A DNA stretch of 64,000 nt from Streptomyces ochraceiscleroticus (GTDB lineage Bacteria; Actinomycetota; Actinomycetes; Streptomycetales; Streptomycetaceae), in assembly GCF_000720485.1 (NCBI RefSeq), contig NZ_JOAX01000007.1, forward strand, positions 186,001 through 250,000, written 5' to 3'. This document shows positions 24,674-32,992 of this stretch, in pieces. Numbering within the stretch: the first letter of the stretch is position 1; each line of letters opens with the position of its first letter. Position numbers and translations under genes: made by a program. Under the pieces are notes generated by a model. That model made no database searches, was not told the DNA's origin, and saw nothing but the letters and a program-made list of their open reading frames with translations.

Positions 24674-25947
24674 GCTGTGGCCCTCCAGGCGGCGGTGTGC
24701 TCGGTCCAGGTGCGTGTGCTGGAGCTGCCCGGCGCGGTGGCGCGCAGGGCAGCACTGAACTCCTGAAGCATGCGGGAAACCCGTGCGTGTTGGGTAGCGG
24801 CATCGACCGGCACGGACATCGCGGTGCGTGTAGCGGTGTCGGCGTCGCCCTGTGCTAGCTGGGCATGGGCAAGGCGGCTGGTGGCGATGGCTCGGGATCG
24901 GCGCATGTGCGGCCTGAACGCAGCGAGGCAACGGTGCGCGTGATACTCGGCAGTGGGCCAGTCACCGACGGCGAGGTAGGCCGTGAGTGCCAGCGAGTGC
25001 AGCTCGGCCTCGTCGTAGAAGGCCAGCAGCCACACGGGGCGAAAGGTGTCCGGCTCGGCGCGGCCCATTGCGTCCTGTGCCAAGCCGAAGCTTCGGCGCA
25101 GACTGCGGCGATCCTGAGCGACCCCGTGAATGGCCATCTGCCGGGCCGCGGCGAGCGAGGCGAACATGGGGTCGCGGCGCGTGATGTGCAAGTTCCGCGC
25201 GACGTCGTTGGCCGCGAGCGCATCAGCGGGGCGGCCCATATGCCGGTAGAGGCTGCCCGCATGGGACCAGATGCGGAACTTGATGGCCTGGTCGCCGGAG
25301 AGTTCGGCGAGGGTCTGAGCTTCGCGCATGTGACCGATTGCCTCGTGGTAGCGGCGGCCGTCGATGGCGGCCCACATCGCGGAGGAACGGAACGAAGCCG
25401 CGGTGGCGTAGAGGTTGCTGCGTACGCGTTGAGTGGCACTGCCGGAGTTCTGGAGGTTCAGGGCTTCGTCGGCGAGGGATACGGCGCGCTGTTCGATGCC
25501 GAGTTGGCCGCCGTGGCGGTGGTCGCTGGCGACGACGGAAGCGAACTTGCGCTGCAGGCGTTCGACGTCGCTCATGCCGATCGTGCGGGGCGCGGAAGCT
25601 CCGGGGGCAGCGGCTGCCACGGCCGCCGTGAGGGAGCCGGCGACGAATGTACGGCGGTGCATGGGGTCCTCCTGCGGTGGGGCTGCAGTGGGCGAAGGCC
25701 GCCCCCGTGGCACGAAGCCTAAGGCGACGGCGGACAACCCGGTGACGTCCTCCAAAGCTCGTCGCGTTGCTGCGTTGGGCCAGCGGACCCTTCCCGAACG
25801 CCAGTCCCGAACCGTGCGCCCCTCATAGCGGCCAGGTCGGCCGGTGAGACGTTCCAGAGCTGCATTCGCGGCTCTGGCGAGGCTGTTGGAGCTATGGCCA
25901 TGCTCCTTCATCCATGCCTCAAGAGCTTGGTTACGCGCGGCGTCCAT
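24670..25947 (-). CDS. XRE-type regulator with Tat-like segment and TPR-like repeats
   Basis: 425 residues from ATG 25947. Residues about 5-75 form a helix-turn-helix-like region (NSLARAANAALERLTG, RTVRDWRSGRVRWPNAATRRAL). At about 96-115 there is MHRRTFVAGSLTAAVAAAA, a Tat-signal-like stretch retained inside many Streptomyces regulators of this type. The remainder is helical repeats (GRRYHEAIGHMREAQTLAEL, HAGSLYRHMGRPADALAAND). It probably senses a small molecule or peptide and controls the coupled GNAT gene or the divergent operon at 26187. Confidence 0.7.
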   Translation of the reverse strand: MDAARNQALEAWMKEHGHSSNSLARAANAALERLTGRPGRYEGRTVRDWRSGRVRWPNAATRRALEDVTGLSAVALGFVPRGRPSPTAAPPQEDPMHRRTFVAGSLTAAVAAAAPGASAPRTIGMSDVERLQRKFASVVASDHRHGGQLGIEQRAVSLADEALNLQNSGSATQRVRSNLYATAASFRSSAMWAAIDGRRYHEAIGHMREAQTLAELSGDQAIKFRIWSHAGSLYRHMGRPADALAANDVARNLHITRRDPMFASLAAARQMAIHGVAQDRRSLRRSFGLAQDAMGRAEPDTFRPVWLLAFYDEAELHSLALTAYLAVGDWPTAEYHAHRCLAAFRPHMRRSRAIATSRLAHAQLAQGDADTATRTAMSVPVDAATQHARVSRMLQEFSAALRATAPGSSSTRTWTEHTAAWRATA

Positions 25948-26001
25948 GACCGCACAGTAGATCGTTGCCGACTCACAGTCAGGTAAAGAGGTAGTCAAAA
26001 A

Positions 26002-26011
26002 CCCCTAGGGG
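26002..26011. promoter_or_regulatory. CCCCTAGGGG palindrome between divergent regulatory genes
   Basis: A perfect 10-bp palindrome with flanking A/T (TCAAAAA to its left) lies 55 bp upstream of the XRE start and 176 bp before the plus-strand operon. It is a possible operator for the XRE protein. Confidence 0.35.
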
Positions 26012-26186
26012 CAACGCGGCGGTAAAGGCCGCGATCCCCTAACCATGCCTGCTGGCCCGGGAGTTAGCTGCTACGCACGGCGCCCGGTCGACGCAACGCA
26101 ACACGACGCACAGGGCACACCTGAATCTCGCGTCACCGCCGGACCGCGCCAGCACCCGCACAGTCCCATACGAGCCGAGGCCAAGC

Positions 26187-26699
26187 ATGTGCCAGAGCAC
26201 CGCCCGCAGGACTCAGACCTCCTGGATCGACCGGGAACGCGACTTCGAGGCGTGGTTGAAGCCCGACCAGGTCCGCGTCAAGGCCGCCCCTTACGTATCC
26301 CTCGCGGCTGCGCGACGCGGGCACGTTGAGCGGGTCGTCGCTCAGCTCCGCACCAAGGGCCGCGTCCCGCGGGTGTGCCTGTACGCACTCACCGCAGGCC
26401 GGCAAGAGCCCACCCACTCTCTGGACGCGGTGCGGGCCTTCGCGGAGCGGCAGGGATGGCAGGTCGGACCGGGCAAGTCCTACACGGACCGGCACGGCGT
26501 AACCGACCTCATGACGCGGCCGGGGTGGAGCTACGTACGCCAGCAGATCCGGTCCGGCCGCGCAGACGGTGTCGTGGCGCTCACCTACTCCGTCATCAGC
26601 CCGCACCAGGATGAGTACGAGCGGCAGCTCGACTGGTTCGTAGACCACTTCGGGTTCATCGCCCTGGTGACGCCAGAGTCGACGGCGGTGCCGCGGTGA
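26187..26699 (+). CDS. Resolvase-fold-like protein without the catalytic serine
   Basis: 170 residues from ATG 26187. Residues about 62-165 resemble the serine-resolvase N-terminal fold: RVCLYALTAGRQEP, LDAVRAFAERQGWQV, YTDRHGVTDLMTRPGWSYVRQQIRSGRADGVV, ISPHQDEYERQLDWFV. The position normally holding the nucleophilic Ser (Y-x-R-x-S) reads YALTAG, so recombination is unlikely. No C-terminal DNA-binding domain follows. It is the first gene of an operon with an RsbW-like ATPase, which suggests a regulatory use of the fold. Confidence 0.5.
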   Translation: MCQSTARRTQTSWIDRERDFEAWLKPDQVRVKAAPYVSLAAARRGHVERVVAQLRTKGRVPRVCLYALTAGRQEPTHSLDAVRAFAERQGWQVGPGKSYTDRHGVTDLMTRPGWSYVRQQIRSGRADGVVALTYSVISPHQDEYERQLDWFVDHFGFIALVTPESTAVPR

Positions 26700-27148
26700 T
26701 GGCCTCACAGTACGCGGCAACGCGCACCAGCAGCTCTCTGCGGCAGGCTCAGGAACACGTTTCAGCGGTCCTTGCCGGCTTCGATGTGGCCTTTCTCCCG
26801 GAGAACTGCCGTGTCGCGCACATGCGCCGGATCACCTCGGCGCACCTGCGTTACTGGGACCTGGACGCCCTCGCGGACAGCGCCACCGTTGTCGTCTCCG
26901 AACTTGTCACCAACGCCATCCAGCACGGCCAGGGGCCGGTCGGGCTCAGGGTGACGCGTTCGACTCACGAACTGCGCATCGAGGTCACCGACAGAACGCC
27001 TGCCCCGGCCAGGATGCGGTGCGCGGACGCCGCCGACGAAAGCGGCCGCGGGCTCCTCCTCGTCGACGCCCTCTCCGACGACTGGGGCGTCAGCCCCGAC
27101 GGGACCACGACATGGGCCACCTTCGCATTCCCCATAGGGAGGCCGTGA
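26699..27148 (+). CDS. RsbW-like HATPase (anti-sigma-type serine kinase)
   Basis: 149 residues from ATG 26699; GTG 26696 is equally possible, and both overlap the previous stop. The GHKL ATPase boxes are present: N box VVVSELVTNAIQHG, then RIEVTDRTPAP and the G2-like DESGRGLLLVDALSDDWG. Streptomyces has many such short HATPase_c proteins acting on anti-anti-sigma partners or unknown regulators. No sigma factor is adjacent. Its stop overlaps the next start. Confidence 0.8.
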   Translation: MASQYAATRTSSSLRQAQEHVSAVLAGFDVAFLPENCRVAHMRRITSAHLRYWDLDALADSATVVVSELVTNAIQHGQGPVGLRVTRSTHELRIEVTDRTPAPARMRCADAADESGRGLLLVDALSDDWGVSPDGTTTWATFAFPIGRP

Positions 27149-27546
27149 TGGTCGCGGTAACCCGCGAAGCCGCGGGCGAACTGACCAGACAGTGCTCCAC
27201 CGATACCCCGACGCTGAGCACACTCCTCTTCGCCCTGCGCCGCTCCCTGGCGTACGACGAGATCAACGCGGAGAAGCTGTACGACGGCCTGAACGCCGTG
27301 CTCGACGAGTACGCACGCCCCGCCCCGGACGAGATCAAAAATATCACGGAACAGCTCCAGCAGCTCACCCCTCCGCTCGTGCAGGCCATCCCGTACCTCG
27401 TGACGCAGTACCCGACCAATGAGGTACGGCGCCTGATCGTCCTGAGCACCCAGCGTCCGTGCCCCGAGCAGGCCTACCGGCACCTCGTCCGCTACGCCAT
27501 GACCCTCGACGAACTCCTGGGCCTGATCGGAGACGCCGCGTCGTGA
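27148..27546 (+). CDS. Hypothetical helical protein co-transcribed with the RsbW-like ATPase
   Basis: 132 residues from ATG 27148, overlapping the ATPase stop. It is all-helical: TLLFALRRSLAYDEINAEKLYDGLNAVLDEYA, IKNITEQLQQLTPPLVQAIPYLV, RHLVRYAMTLDELLGLIG. It may be a partner of the ATPase. I do not recognise the family. Confidence 0.6.
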   Translation: MVAVTREAAGELTRQCSTDTPTLSTLLFALRRSLAYDEINAEKLYDGLNAVLDEYARPAPDEIKNITEQLQQLTPPLVQAIPYLVTQYPTNEVRRLIVLSTQRPCPEQAYRHLVRYAMTLDELLGLIGDAAS

Positions 27547-27740
27547 CATGCACCCCACACCTCCCCTCGTGGTCTGCTCCGCGCGACAGCTTCCCGCAGG
27601 CCCCTCCAGACCGCCCGGTGCTGGGAAAACACGGCACCCATCCCCCGCGGAGCCGCAGCGCCCCAGCGCCGGGCACCCATTCCATCGGCGTGCGCTTCGC
27701 CGCATTCCACCACCTCATGTACGCGACATGGAGATGCGAC

Positions 27741-27968
27741 GTGACCGCGACGACCGCGAAGCCCAACCTGACCAACCGGGAACGGGACGTCATCCGGAGG
27801 TCGTTGGTGGCTCGCGTGGAAAGGGCTGTCCGCCCTCCGCGCCCGGTACCCACGGCTGCACCGAGTGCTCGGAACGCCCTACCGCCACGGCCCCACGGTA
27901 TCGAGCCTCTCGACCTCGGTGAGAAGCCTGGGGCAGACGCCCCCTGCCGTACCGGGACCGTCAGCTGA
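27741..27968 (+). CDS. Possible small hypothetical protein
   Basis: 75 residues from GTG 27741, with GGAG 8 bp upstream. The N-terminal part (NLTNRERDVIRRSLVARVERAVRP) is helical and basic; the rest is Pro/Ala-rich. It may be real or may be one phase of an eroded gene. No family is recognised. Confidence 0.3.
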   Translation: MTATTAKPNLTNRERDVIRRSLVARVERAVRPPRPVPTAAPSARNALPPRPHGIEPLDLGEKPGADAPCRTGTVS

Positions 27969-28077
27969 CCCGTTGGATCCTGGCCTCCCATCTCGTCCGC
28001 GAGCTGCGCGGAGTCATCGTCGTCGACCTCGCTGAGGAAGCCGCGGCAGTCCGTTGCGTCTCCTCTGTCTGATCTCC

Positions 28078-28116
28078 GTCCTCTCCGCCCAGCGTGACGG
28101 CAGCGGCGGAGAGGAC
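28078..28116. terminator. 12-bp hairpin upstream of the nucleotide-modification operon
   Basis: GTCCTCTCCGCC at 28078-28089 pairs perfectly with 28105-28116 around a 15-base loop. It probably terminates the upstream regulatory operon and insulates the operon starting at 28242. Confidence 0.55.
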
Positions 28117-28241
28117 GGGCACCACCCGGCAACCGCACCTGACACAAGGCTCGGGGCCGGACGAAACGCGCGGGGAGGGCACCTCTTCATCTTCCTCCCC
28201 GCTCACCCCCTTCAGCACCGATCGCACCACTTGGAGCGTGC

Positions 28242-29261
28242 ATGCTCACACCCCCGACCTTCCGCAGCATCGAAGGCGCCTACCTGGCGCTGCTCAAGCT
28301 GGCGACCGACGAGCACGAACACCACATCGCGGCCCGCGGGAACGAGGCCCGCGAGGTAATCGGTGTTGGATTCCGACTGCCCGACCCCCGCCAGAGGCTC
28401 CCCTACCTGGCAACCCGCAAGACCAATCCGATCTTCCAGTTCGCCGAAGCCCTCTGGTACCTGGCCGGCCGCCGTGACCTGGAGATGATCAGCTACTACG
28501 CGCCCTCCATGCGCGCCGGCTCCCCCGACGGCGTCAACCTCGGCGGCTCTGCCTACGGCTACACCCTCTTCAACCCGGCCGTCGGCGATACGGTCTCGCC
28601 GTTCGACCGGGTCCTGGAGCTGCTGCGCACGGAGACCGACAGCAAGCGCGGCTACCTCCCGGTCTTCTCCCCCGCCGAGCTCGCCGTCGGGGACAACCCC
28701 GACATGGCGTGCCTGGCCGGCCTGTACCTGTTAGCGCGCGGCGGGCGTCTGCACATGGTGTGCAACATGCGGGCCAACGACCTGGACTGTGGCCTGCTGT
28801 CCGATGTCTTCAGCTTCACGATGATCCAGGAGTACGCGGCCGTGCAGCTCGGGCTGGAGCTGGGCACGTACACCCACTTCATCGGTTCCGCGCACGTCAA
28901 CGACAGGAACGCCGAGCGCGTCAGGAAGGTACTGGCCGAGGCAGACATGCGGAGCCTTCCGCAGCACTTCCCCTTCCCGGCGATGTCGGCGGAGACCACG
29001 CCCGCCACCATCCGGCAGGTACTCGAACATGAGGAACTGCTGCGCACGAACAAGGTGCAGTACAGCGCGGACGACATCGCCCACCTCGATGTGGACGTGT
29101 ACTGGCAGCAGGCCGTACTGCTCTTCGAGGTGTACCGGCAGATCGAGCACGACAACACCGACACGGTCAGCCGCGACGTGCTCGACGCCCTGCATCCGGG
29201 CCTGCGCTGGCTCCTTCAGCACCGCTGGCCGCCCTGCGCGACCGCCGGAGGCGAGCAGTGA
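28242..29261 (+). CDS. Thymidylate-synthase-family enzyme of dCMP/CMP-hydroxymethylase type
   Basis: 339 residues from ATG 28242 (TTGGAGC upstream). C157 (DMACLAG), R177, D180 and D188 have exactly the spacing of E. coli ThyA C146, R166, D169 and N177, and H218 (GSAHV) matches H207. N177 recognises dUMP; Asp there is the signature of dCMP hydroxymethylases (T4 gp42, MilA). I therefore infer folate-dependent hydroxymethylation of a cytosine nucleotide rather than thymidylate synthesis. The Tyr equivalent to Y209 is Asn220. Codon 164 is TTA (28731), implying bldA control. It leads an operon with NDK, radical SAM and kinase genes. Confidence 0.78.
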   Translation: MLTPPTFRSIEGAYLALLKLATDEHEHHIAARGNEAREVIGVGFRLPDPRQRLPYLATRKTNPIFQFAEALWYLAGRRDLEMISYYAPSMRAGSPDGVNLGGSAYGYTLFNPAVGDTVSPFDRVLELLRTETDSKRGYLPVFSPAELAVGDNPDMACLAGLYLLARGGRLHMVCNMRANDLDCGLLSDVFSFTMIQEYAAVQLGLELGTYTHFIGSAHVNDRNAERVRKVLAEADMRSLPQHFPFPAMSAETTPATIRQVLEHEELLRTNKVQYSADDIAHLDVDVYWQQAVLLFEVYRQIEHDNTDTVSRDVLDALHPGLRWLLQHRWPPCATAGGEQ

Positions 29262-29815
29262 GCCGCAAGCCGCCGAGCGGGACCGTCGTGGAGGGCATCG
29301 ACTTCGCCCGCTGGTCGGTCATCCTGTGCAAGCCGGACGCGGTCGAGCGCGGCCTGGTGGAGGCGGTGCTCGACCGCATCACCGCCTCGGGATGCACCGT
29401 CACCGGCCGGCGCGATCTCACGGCGCAGGCGTGGCAGGCTCACGTGCACTACTGGGATCTGCTCGTCGACGCCGACTGGTACCCGGGCAGGGACATCCCC
29501 GCCTGCTTGGACGCGATGTACGCCGACCGGCCCGTCACGGTCGCCCTCGCGTACGGCGAGCCCGGCGTCCACGCCCGTCTGCGGCAGCTCCTTGGCCACT
29601 TCGATCCCACCCAGGCCGCGCCCGGCACCATTCGCGGCGACCTCGGTGACGACAGCCTCGAAGTCGCCCTCGCAGAGAAGCGCCTCGTGCGCAACCTCGT
29701 GCACACCTCCGATGACAGCGGCGCCGCGCGCCGCGATTTCGGCACCTGGTTCGGTGCCGGCCGCCGCGAGCTGCTGGTGGCCGTCCCCTCCCGGACCGCC
29801 CTCGCTGATGCGTGA
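29258..29815 (+). CDS. Nucleoside-diphosphate-kinase homologue
   Basis: 185 residues from GTG 29258, overlapping the preceding stop. NDK hallmarks are WSVILCKPDAVERGLV, GTIRGDLG and the phospho-histidine motif NLVHTSDDSGAARRDFGTWF. Normal NDKs have ~140 residues; here the middle (about 50-110) and both ends are extended. All motif positions are kept, so catalysis is plausible. In context it would phosphorylate the modified nucleoside diphosphate made by the operon. Confidence 0.8.
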   Translation: MSRKPPSGTVVEGIDFARWSVILCKPDAVERGLVEAVLDRITASGCTVTGRRDLTAQAWQAHVHYWDLLVDADWYPGRDIPACLDAMYADRPVTVALAYGEPGVHARLRQLLGHFDPTQAAPGTIRGDLGDDSLEVALAEKRLVRNLVHTSDDSGAARRDFGTWFGAGRRELLVAVPSRTALADA

Positions 29816-29842
29816 GCCCCTTCCCCGCCTTTGGAGGACCAC

Positions 29843-31033
29843 ATGTCCGTCCCCGTAGCCCCGCCCCGCCGCGCCCTGCCGATCCTGTCCAAGGAGAAGA
29901 TCGGCGACCTGAAGCCGGCGCTCGCCGACGTGATCGAGTACCGCAAGTCGGGCCTGTCGCTGAACTGGATCGTCGGCTGCCCGCTGGAGTGCGGGTACTG
30001 CGTGAGGCACCTCTTCGATAACTTCGAGATGAAGGTCCCTCGGCGCCTCATGAGCGACGGAGACGCCGTGGCGGCCCTCGTCTCCCACCCCTACTTCCGG
30101 GCCCACCGCACGCCCATCCAACTGCTGAACAGAGCGACCGACCCGATGCTGCCGGTGGTGAAGCCGCACCTGTTCAACGTGCTGCGGCACCTGGACAGTC
30201 AGGGCCTGACGAACCACGTGCTGGTCATCACGCGCTGGCGTGTCGAGCCCGAGGACTGCGCCGTCCTCAACTCGTTCAAGGACCTGCGGCTGACGGTCCT
30301 GGTCACCCACTCGGGTATCGACAACGAGAAGATCGAGCCGGTCGACTCCCACATCGCCGCGACCAGCCTGCGCACCCTGTTCGAGCACGCCGAGCGATAC
30401 CGTACCGTCTTGTACTGGCGGCCGATCGTTCCCGGCCTCAATGACAGCGACGCCCACCTCGAGCGGGCCCGCGAGCTGTCCGCGCACGCGCACGCCACGA
30501 TCTTCACCGGTCTGTTCTTCCGCCGGGAGATCGCCTCCTACTACGAGGCGCACGGCCTGCCGATGCCGTACGAGGACACCGCTCGGCGCAAGATCATGCC
30601 GGAGACGGCCGAGCAGCGGATCCTCGACCGCTTCCGCCGTGACGACAACAGCTCGGCACCGTGGGGAGCGCTGTTCCGCAAGACGAGCTGTGGCGTGGCC
30701 TACGCCCATGGAGAGGCCGACTACAACGGCCACTTCGGCGTCAAGGAACTGTGCGACATCTGTCCCGAGGAACAGGTCGCCCTGTGCAGGTCGGCCTGGG
30801 TCAAGCCCGACCTCGTGGAGGTCGCCGAACAGGCCCGTTCCCTTGGCGCAACGGGTCCCGTTGAGATCGATGAGCGCGCCATCATCGTGGAGGGACTGGA
30901 CGAGCCGCCGCGCTACTTCCTGCAACACGGCTTCGGCTACCAGTGCCATGACCGCGCCAAGCCCCACCACCGCCGCCAGCACGGCCGAGCCCCCATCGGC
31001 TGGAAGGCGGAGAACGGAAACACCAGCGCATGA
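29843..31033 (+). CDS. Radical SAM protein
   Basis: 396 residues from ATG 29843, behind GGAGG. The cluster motif is CPLECGYC (CX3CX2C) near residue 45. It follows SLNWIVGCP, an opening seen in SPL-related radical SAM proteins. Additional cysteines in TSCGVAYAHGEADYNGHFGVK and LCDICPEEQVALC (about 285-320) could hold an auxiliary Fe-S cluster. The C-terminus (RYFLQHGFGYQCHDRAK) carries another Cys. Radical SAM enzymes occur in DNA hypermodification and in nucleoside antibiotic operons; the reaction is unknown. Confidence 0.75.
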   Translation: MSVPVAPPRRALPILSKEKIGDLKPALADVIEYRKSGLSLNWIVGCPLECGYCVRHLFDNFEMKVPRRLMSDGDAVAALVSHPYFRAHRTPIQLLNRATDPMLPVVKPHLFNVLRHLDSQGLTNHVLVITRWRVEPEDCAVLNSFKDLRLTVLVTHSGIDNEKIEPVDSHIAATSLRTLFEHAERYRTVLYWRPIVPGLNDSDAHLERARELSAHAHATIFTGLFFRREIASYYEAHGLPMPYEDTARRKIMPETAEQRILDRFRRDDNSSAPWGALFRKTSCGVAYAHGEADYNGHFGVKELCDICPEEQVALCRSAWVKPDLVEVAEQARSLGATGPVEIDERAIIVEGLDEPPRYFLQHGFGYQCHDRAKPHHRRQHGRAPIGWKAENGNTSA

Positions 31034-31632
31034 ACTTCTCCTCCTGGCCTCCGCTGTTCGTTGTCGATGTCGAGGGCAACGGCACCAACCCGCCCGACCT
31101 GGTCGAGGTCGCCGTCCTGCCCGTACGCGAGGGACGTCCCGATACGAGCACAGCCGGCGCATGGCTGACCCGGCCGCAACGCCCCGTCACGCCCTTCGCT
31201 GCACGCGTCCACGGCCTGACCAACGAGCGGCTGGCACGCGAACCTGGCTGGGAGGAGATCGCCGACCAGATCCACACGCTGCTCGGCACCTCGTGGATCT
31301 GCGCGCACAACGCGCACGTGGACTACAAGGTGCTCTCCACGCACCTTCCCCACTGGCAGCCGGCAGGAGTGCTCGACACACTCCGGCTCGCCCGAGCCAC
31401 CTACCCCGGCCTGGCGAAGTACAGCCTCGACGCCCTGATCGACCACATCCAGCCGGACTTGCGCGCGGCCCCCGCACAGCGGCACCGCGCCACGTTCGAC
31501 GCCTTCGCCACGGCCCAGCTCCTGCTCGCCATGGCCACCCACTACGACACCTGGGACCAGCTCGTCGCCGTGGCCGTCCCGCCCGGCCTGCCTGGCGCCC
31601 CCGAACCAGAAGAGGAACCGACCCTGTGGTGA
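31030..31632 (+). CDS. DEDDh 3'-5' exonuclease (DnaQ-like)
   Basis: 200 residues from ATG 31030 (ATGA overlap). Exo I is FVVDVEGNG (D-x-E), Exo II is ICAHNAHVDYKVL and Exo III is HRATFDAFATAQLL, with H and D of the DEDDh type all present. It may remove particular nucleotides or RNA, or sanitise pools, for the pathway. It has no polymerase fusion. Confidence 0.8.
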   Translation: MNFSSWPPLFVVDVEGNGTNPPDLVEVAVLPVREGRPDTSTAGAWLTRPQRPVTPFAARVHGLTNERLAREPGWEEIADQIHTLLGTSWICAHNAHVDYKVLSTHLPHWQPAGVLDTLRLARATYPGLAKYSLDALIDHIQPDLRAAPAQRHRATFDAFATAQLLLAMATHYDTWDQLVAVAVPPGLPGAPEPEEEPTLW

Positions 31633-32219
31633 ACAAGCCCATCCGCATCGGAGTGCTCGGCACCCACTCCACCGGCAAGACCACGCTGCTGAAGCGGATA
31701 GAGATGGAGCTGCGCGGCCACGGCATCCCCGTGGCCCGCACCGTCCGGCTGGCCAAGCGCGCCGCCGCCATCGGCCTGCCGAAGATGCACCAGCACACCG
31801 CGGCGTCCACCGAGTGGATCATCACGCAAGGCATCGCCGACGAAATCGCGGCCGCCGCACAGGGCGCCGAGGTCATCCTCGCCGACCGCGCCCCGCTCGA
31901 CGCCATCGCCTACCTCCACGCCGCCATCGAATACCGCGGCGAGCACCTTCACCAGCTGGAGAGAGAGCGCCTGCGGCTGCTCGCCGCCACCCAGCTCCCC
32001 AAATACGACCTGCTCCTGGCCACCGTCCTCGATCCGGACGTCCCCGTCGACCAGAGCCACGACTACGACCCCCACTACCGCCAGCTGGTGGACCGCCACG
32101 TCCACGGCCTCCTCGCCGACGACCCGGTTCCGCACACCCGCGTGACCAGCTCCCCCGCCAGCCAGGCGAACGTCATCGAGCAGGCGCTCCGCCTCTGCCT
32201 CCAGGAGACCGCCGCATGA
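31629..32219 (+). CDS. P-loop nucleotide kinase-like protein (AAA_28/NadR-type)
   Basis: 196 residues from GTG 31629 (31626 possible). Walker A is GTHSTGKTT at 11-19; VILADRAPLDAIAYLHA is a Walker B/DR-type strand as in dNMP kinases. The C-terminal half is a helical lid (QLERERLRLLAATQLPKYDLLLATVLDPD). It most resembles NadR/thymidylate-kinase-like P-loop enzymes, so phosphorylation of the modified nucleoside or monophosphate is a reasonable inference. Confidence 0.68.
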   Translation: MNKPIRIGVLGTHSTGKTTLLKRIEMELRGHGIPVARTVRLAKRAAAIGLPKMHQHTAASTEWIITQGIADEIAAAAQGAEVILADRAPLDAIAYLHAAIEYRGEHLHQLERERLRLLAATQLPKYDLLLATVLDPDVPVDQSHDYDPHYRQLVDRHVHGLLADDPVPHTRVTSSPASQANVIEQALRLCLQETAA

Positions 32220-32992
32220 CCGCCACGCCGCCCGCGGGCACCATCACCATCGCCGGCAAAACGGTGTCCCGCCTCGGATTCGGCACCATGCGCCTGACCG
32301 GCCCCGGCACCTGGGGAGACCCCGAGGACCGGGACACCGCGCTCAGCGTGCTCCGCCAGGCCGTGCACACCTACGGCATCACCCACATCGACACTGCCGA
32401 CGCCTACGGCCCCCACACCGCCGAGCACCTGATCCGCGACGCGCTGTACCCCTACCCGAAGCACGTGCTGATCGCCACGAAGGTGGGCATGGCCCGGCCG
32501 GCACCCAGCATCTGGGTCCCTCACGGCCACCCCGCGTATCTACGAGCCTGCGTCGAAACAAGCCTGCGCCGCCTCGGCATGGAGCGGCTGGAGCTGTGCT
32601 ACCTCCATCGCATCGACCCCGAAGTCCCGGCCGCCGACCAGCTCGGCACACTCCGGGCTCTCCAGGACGAGGGCAAGATCGGGCACATCGGCTTGTCCAA
32701 GGTCACCCCCGAGGACATCCGCCTGGCGGGCAAGGAAGTCACCATCGCTGCCGTCCAGAACGTCCTTAACATGACCGACAGCTTCGACCCGGTACTGGAC
32801 CTCTGCCGGGAACGGGGCATCTCCTACGTGCCCTACCGGCCGCTCGACGCCGGATCTCTAGCGCGCGCAGCTGGTGTACAGGCGCCGCTGCGCTGGCTGC
32901 TCGACCGGGGTGATCACGTCGCCCCCATCCCGAGTACGAGCCGTCCGCAGCACCTCGAACAGATCGTCGCGGCTGTGGCGGGCGAAGCCTGA
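32216..32992 (+). CDS. Aldo/keto reductase
   Basis: 258 residues from ATG 32216 (ATGA overlap). The AKR tetrad is visible: D and Y in HIDTADAYGPHTAEH, K in LIATKVG and H in LCYLHRID. The cofactor part ends with APIPSTSRPQHLEQIV. It is an NADPH-dependent carbonyl reductase, in context possibly acting on a formyl or keto intermediate of the nucleotide pathway. Confidence 0.8.
   Translation: MTATPPAGTITIAGKTVSRLGFGTMRLTGPGTWGDPEDRDTALSVLRQAVHTYGITHIDTADAYGPHTAEHLIRDALYPYPKHVLIATKVGMARPAPSIWVPHGHPAYLRACVETSLRRLGMERLELCYLHRIDPEVPAADQLGTLRALQDEGKIGHIGLSKVTPEDIRLAGKEVTIAAVQNVLNMTDSFDPVLDLCRERGISYVPYRPLDAGSLARAAGVQAPLRWLLDRGDHVAPIPSTSRPQHLEQIVAAVAGEA

Larger units (their letters stand above)
27547..28241. 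other. Region with fragmentary frames before the nucleotide cluster
   Basis: About 690 bp. One small frame with a good ribosome-binding site is listed separately (27741-27968). Other frames carry protein-like pieces in different phases: RWWLAWKGLSALRARYPRLHRVLG near 27810-27880 and ASHLVRELRGVIVVDLAEEAAAVRCV near 27985-28070. They look like parts of an eroded gene. A 12-bp hairpin at 28078-28116 closes the region. Confidence 0.4.

Noticed and set aside
27365..28147. Minus-strand ORF of about 260 codons
   Set aside because: Its end overlaps the 27148 gene on the other strand; the translation is Gly/Arg-rich and shows no family features.
28242..29261. Ordinary thymidylate synthase (thyA)
   Set aside because: The catalytic spacing fits ThyA, but Asp replaces N177, P-P-C-H is replaced by M-A-C-L and the Y209 equivalent is Asn, so dUMP methylation is unlikely.
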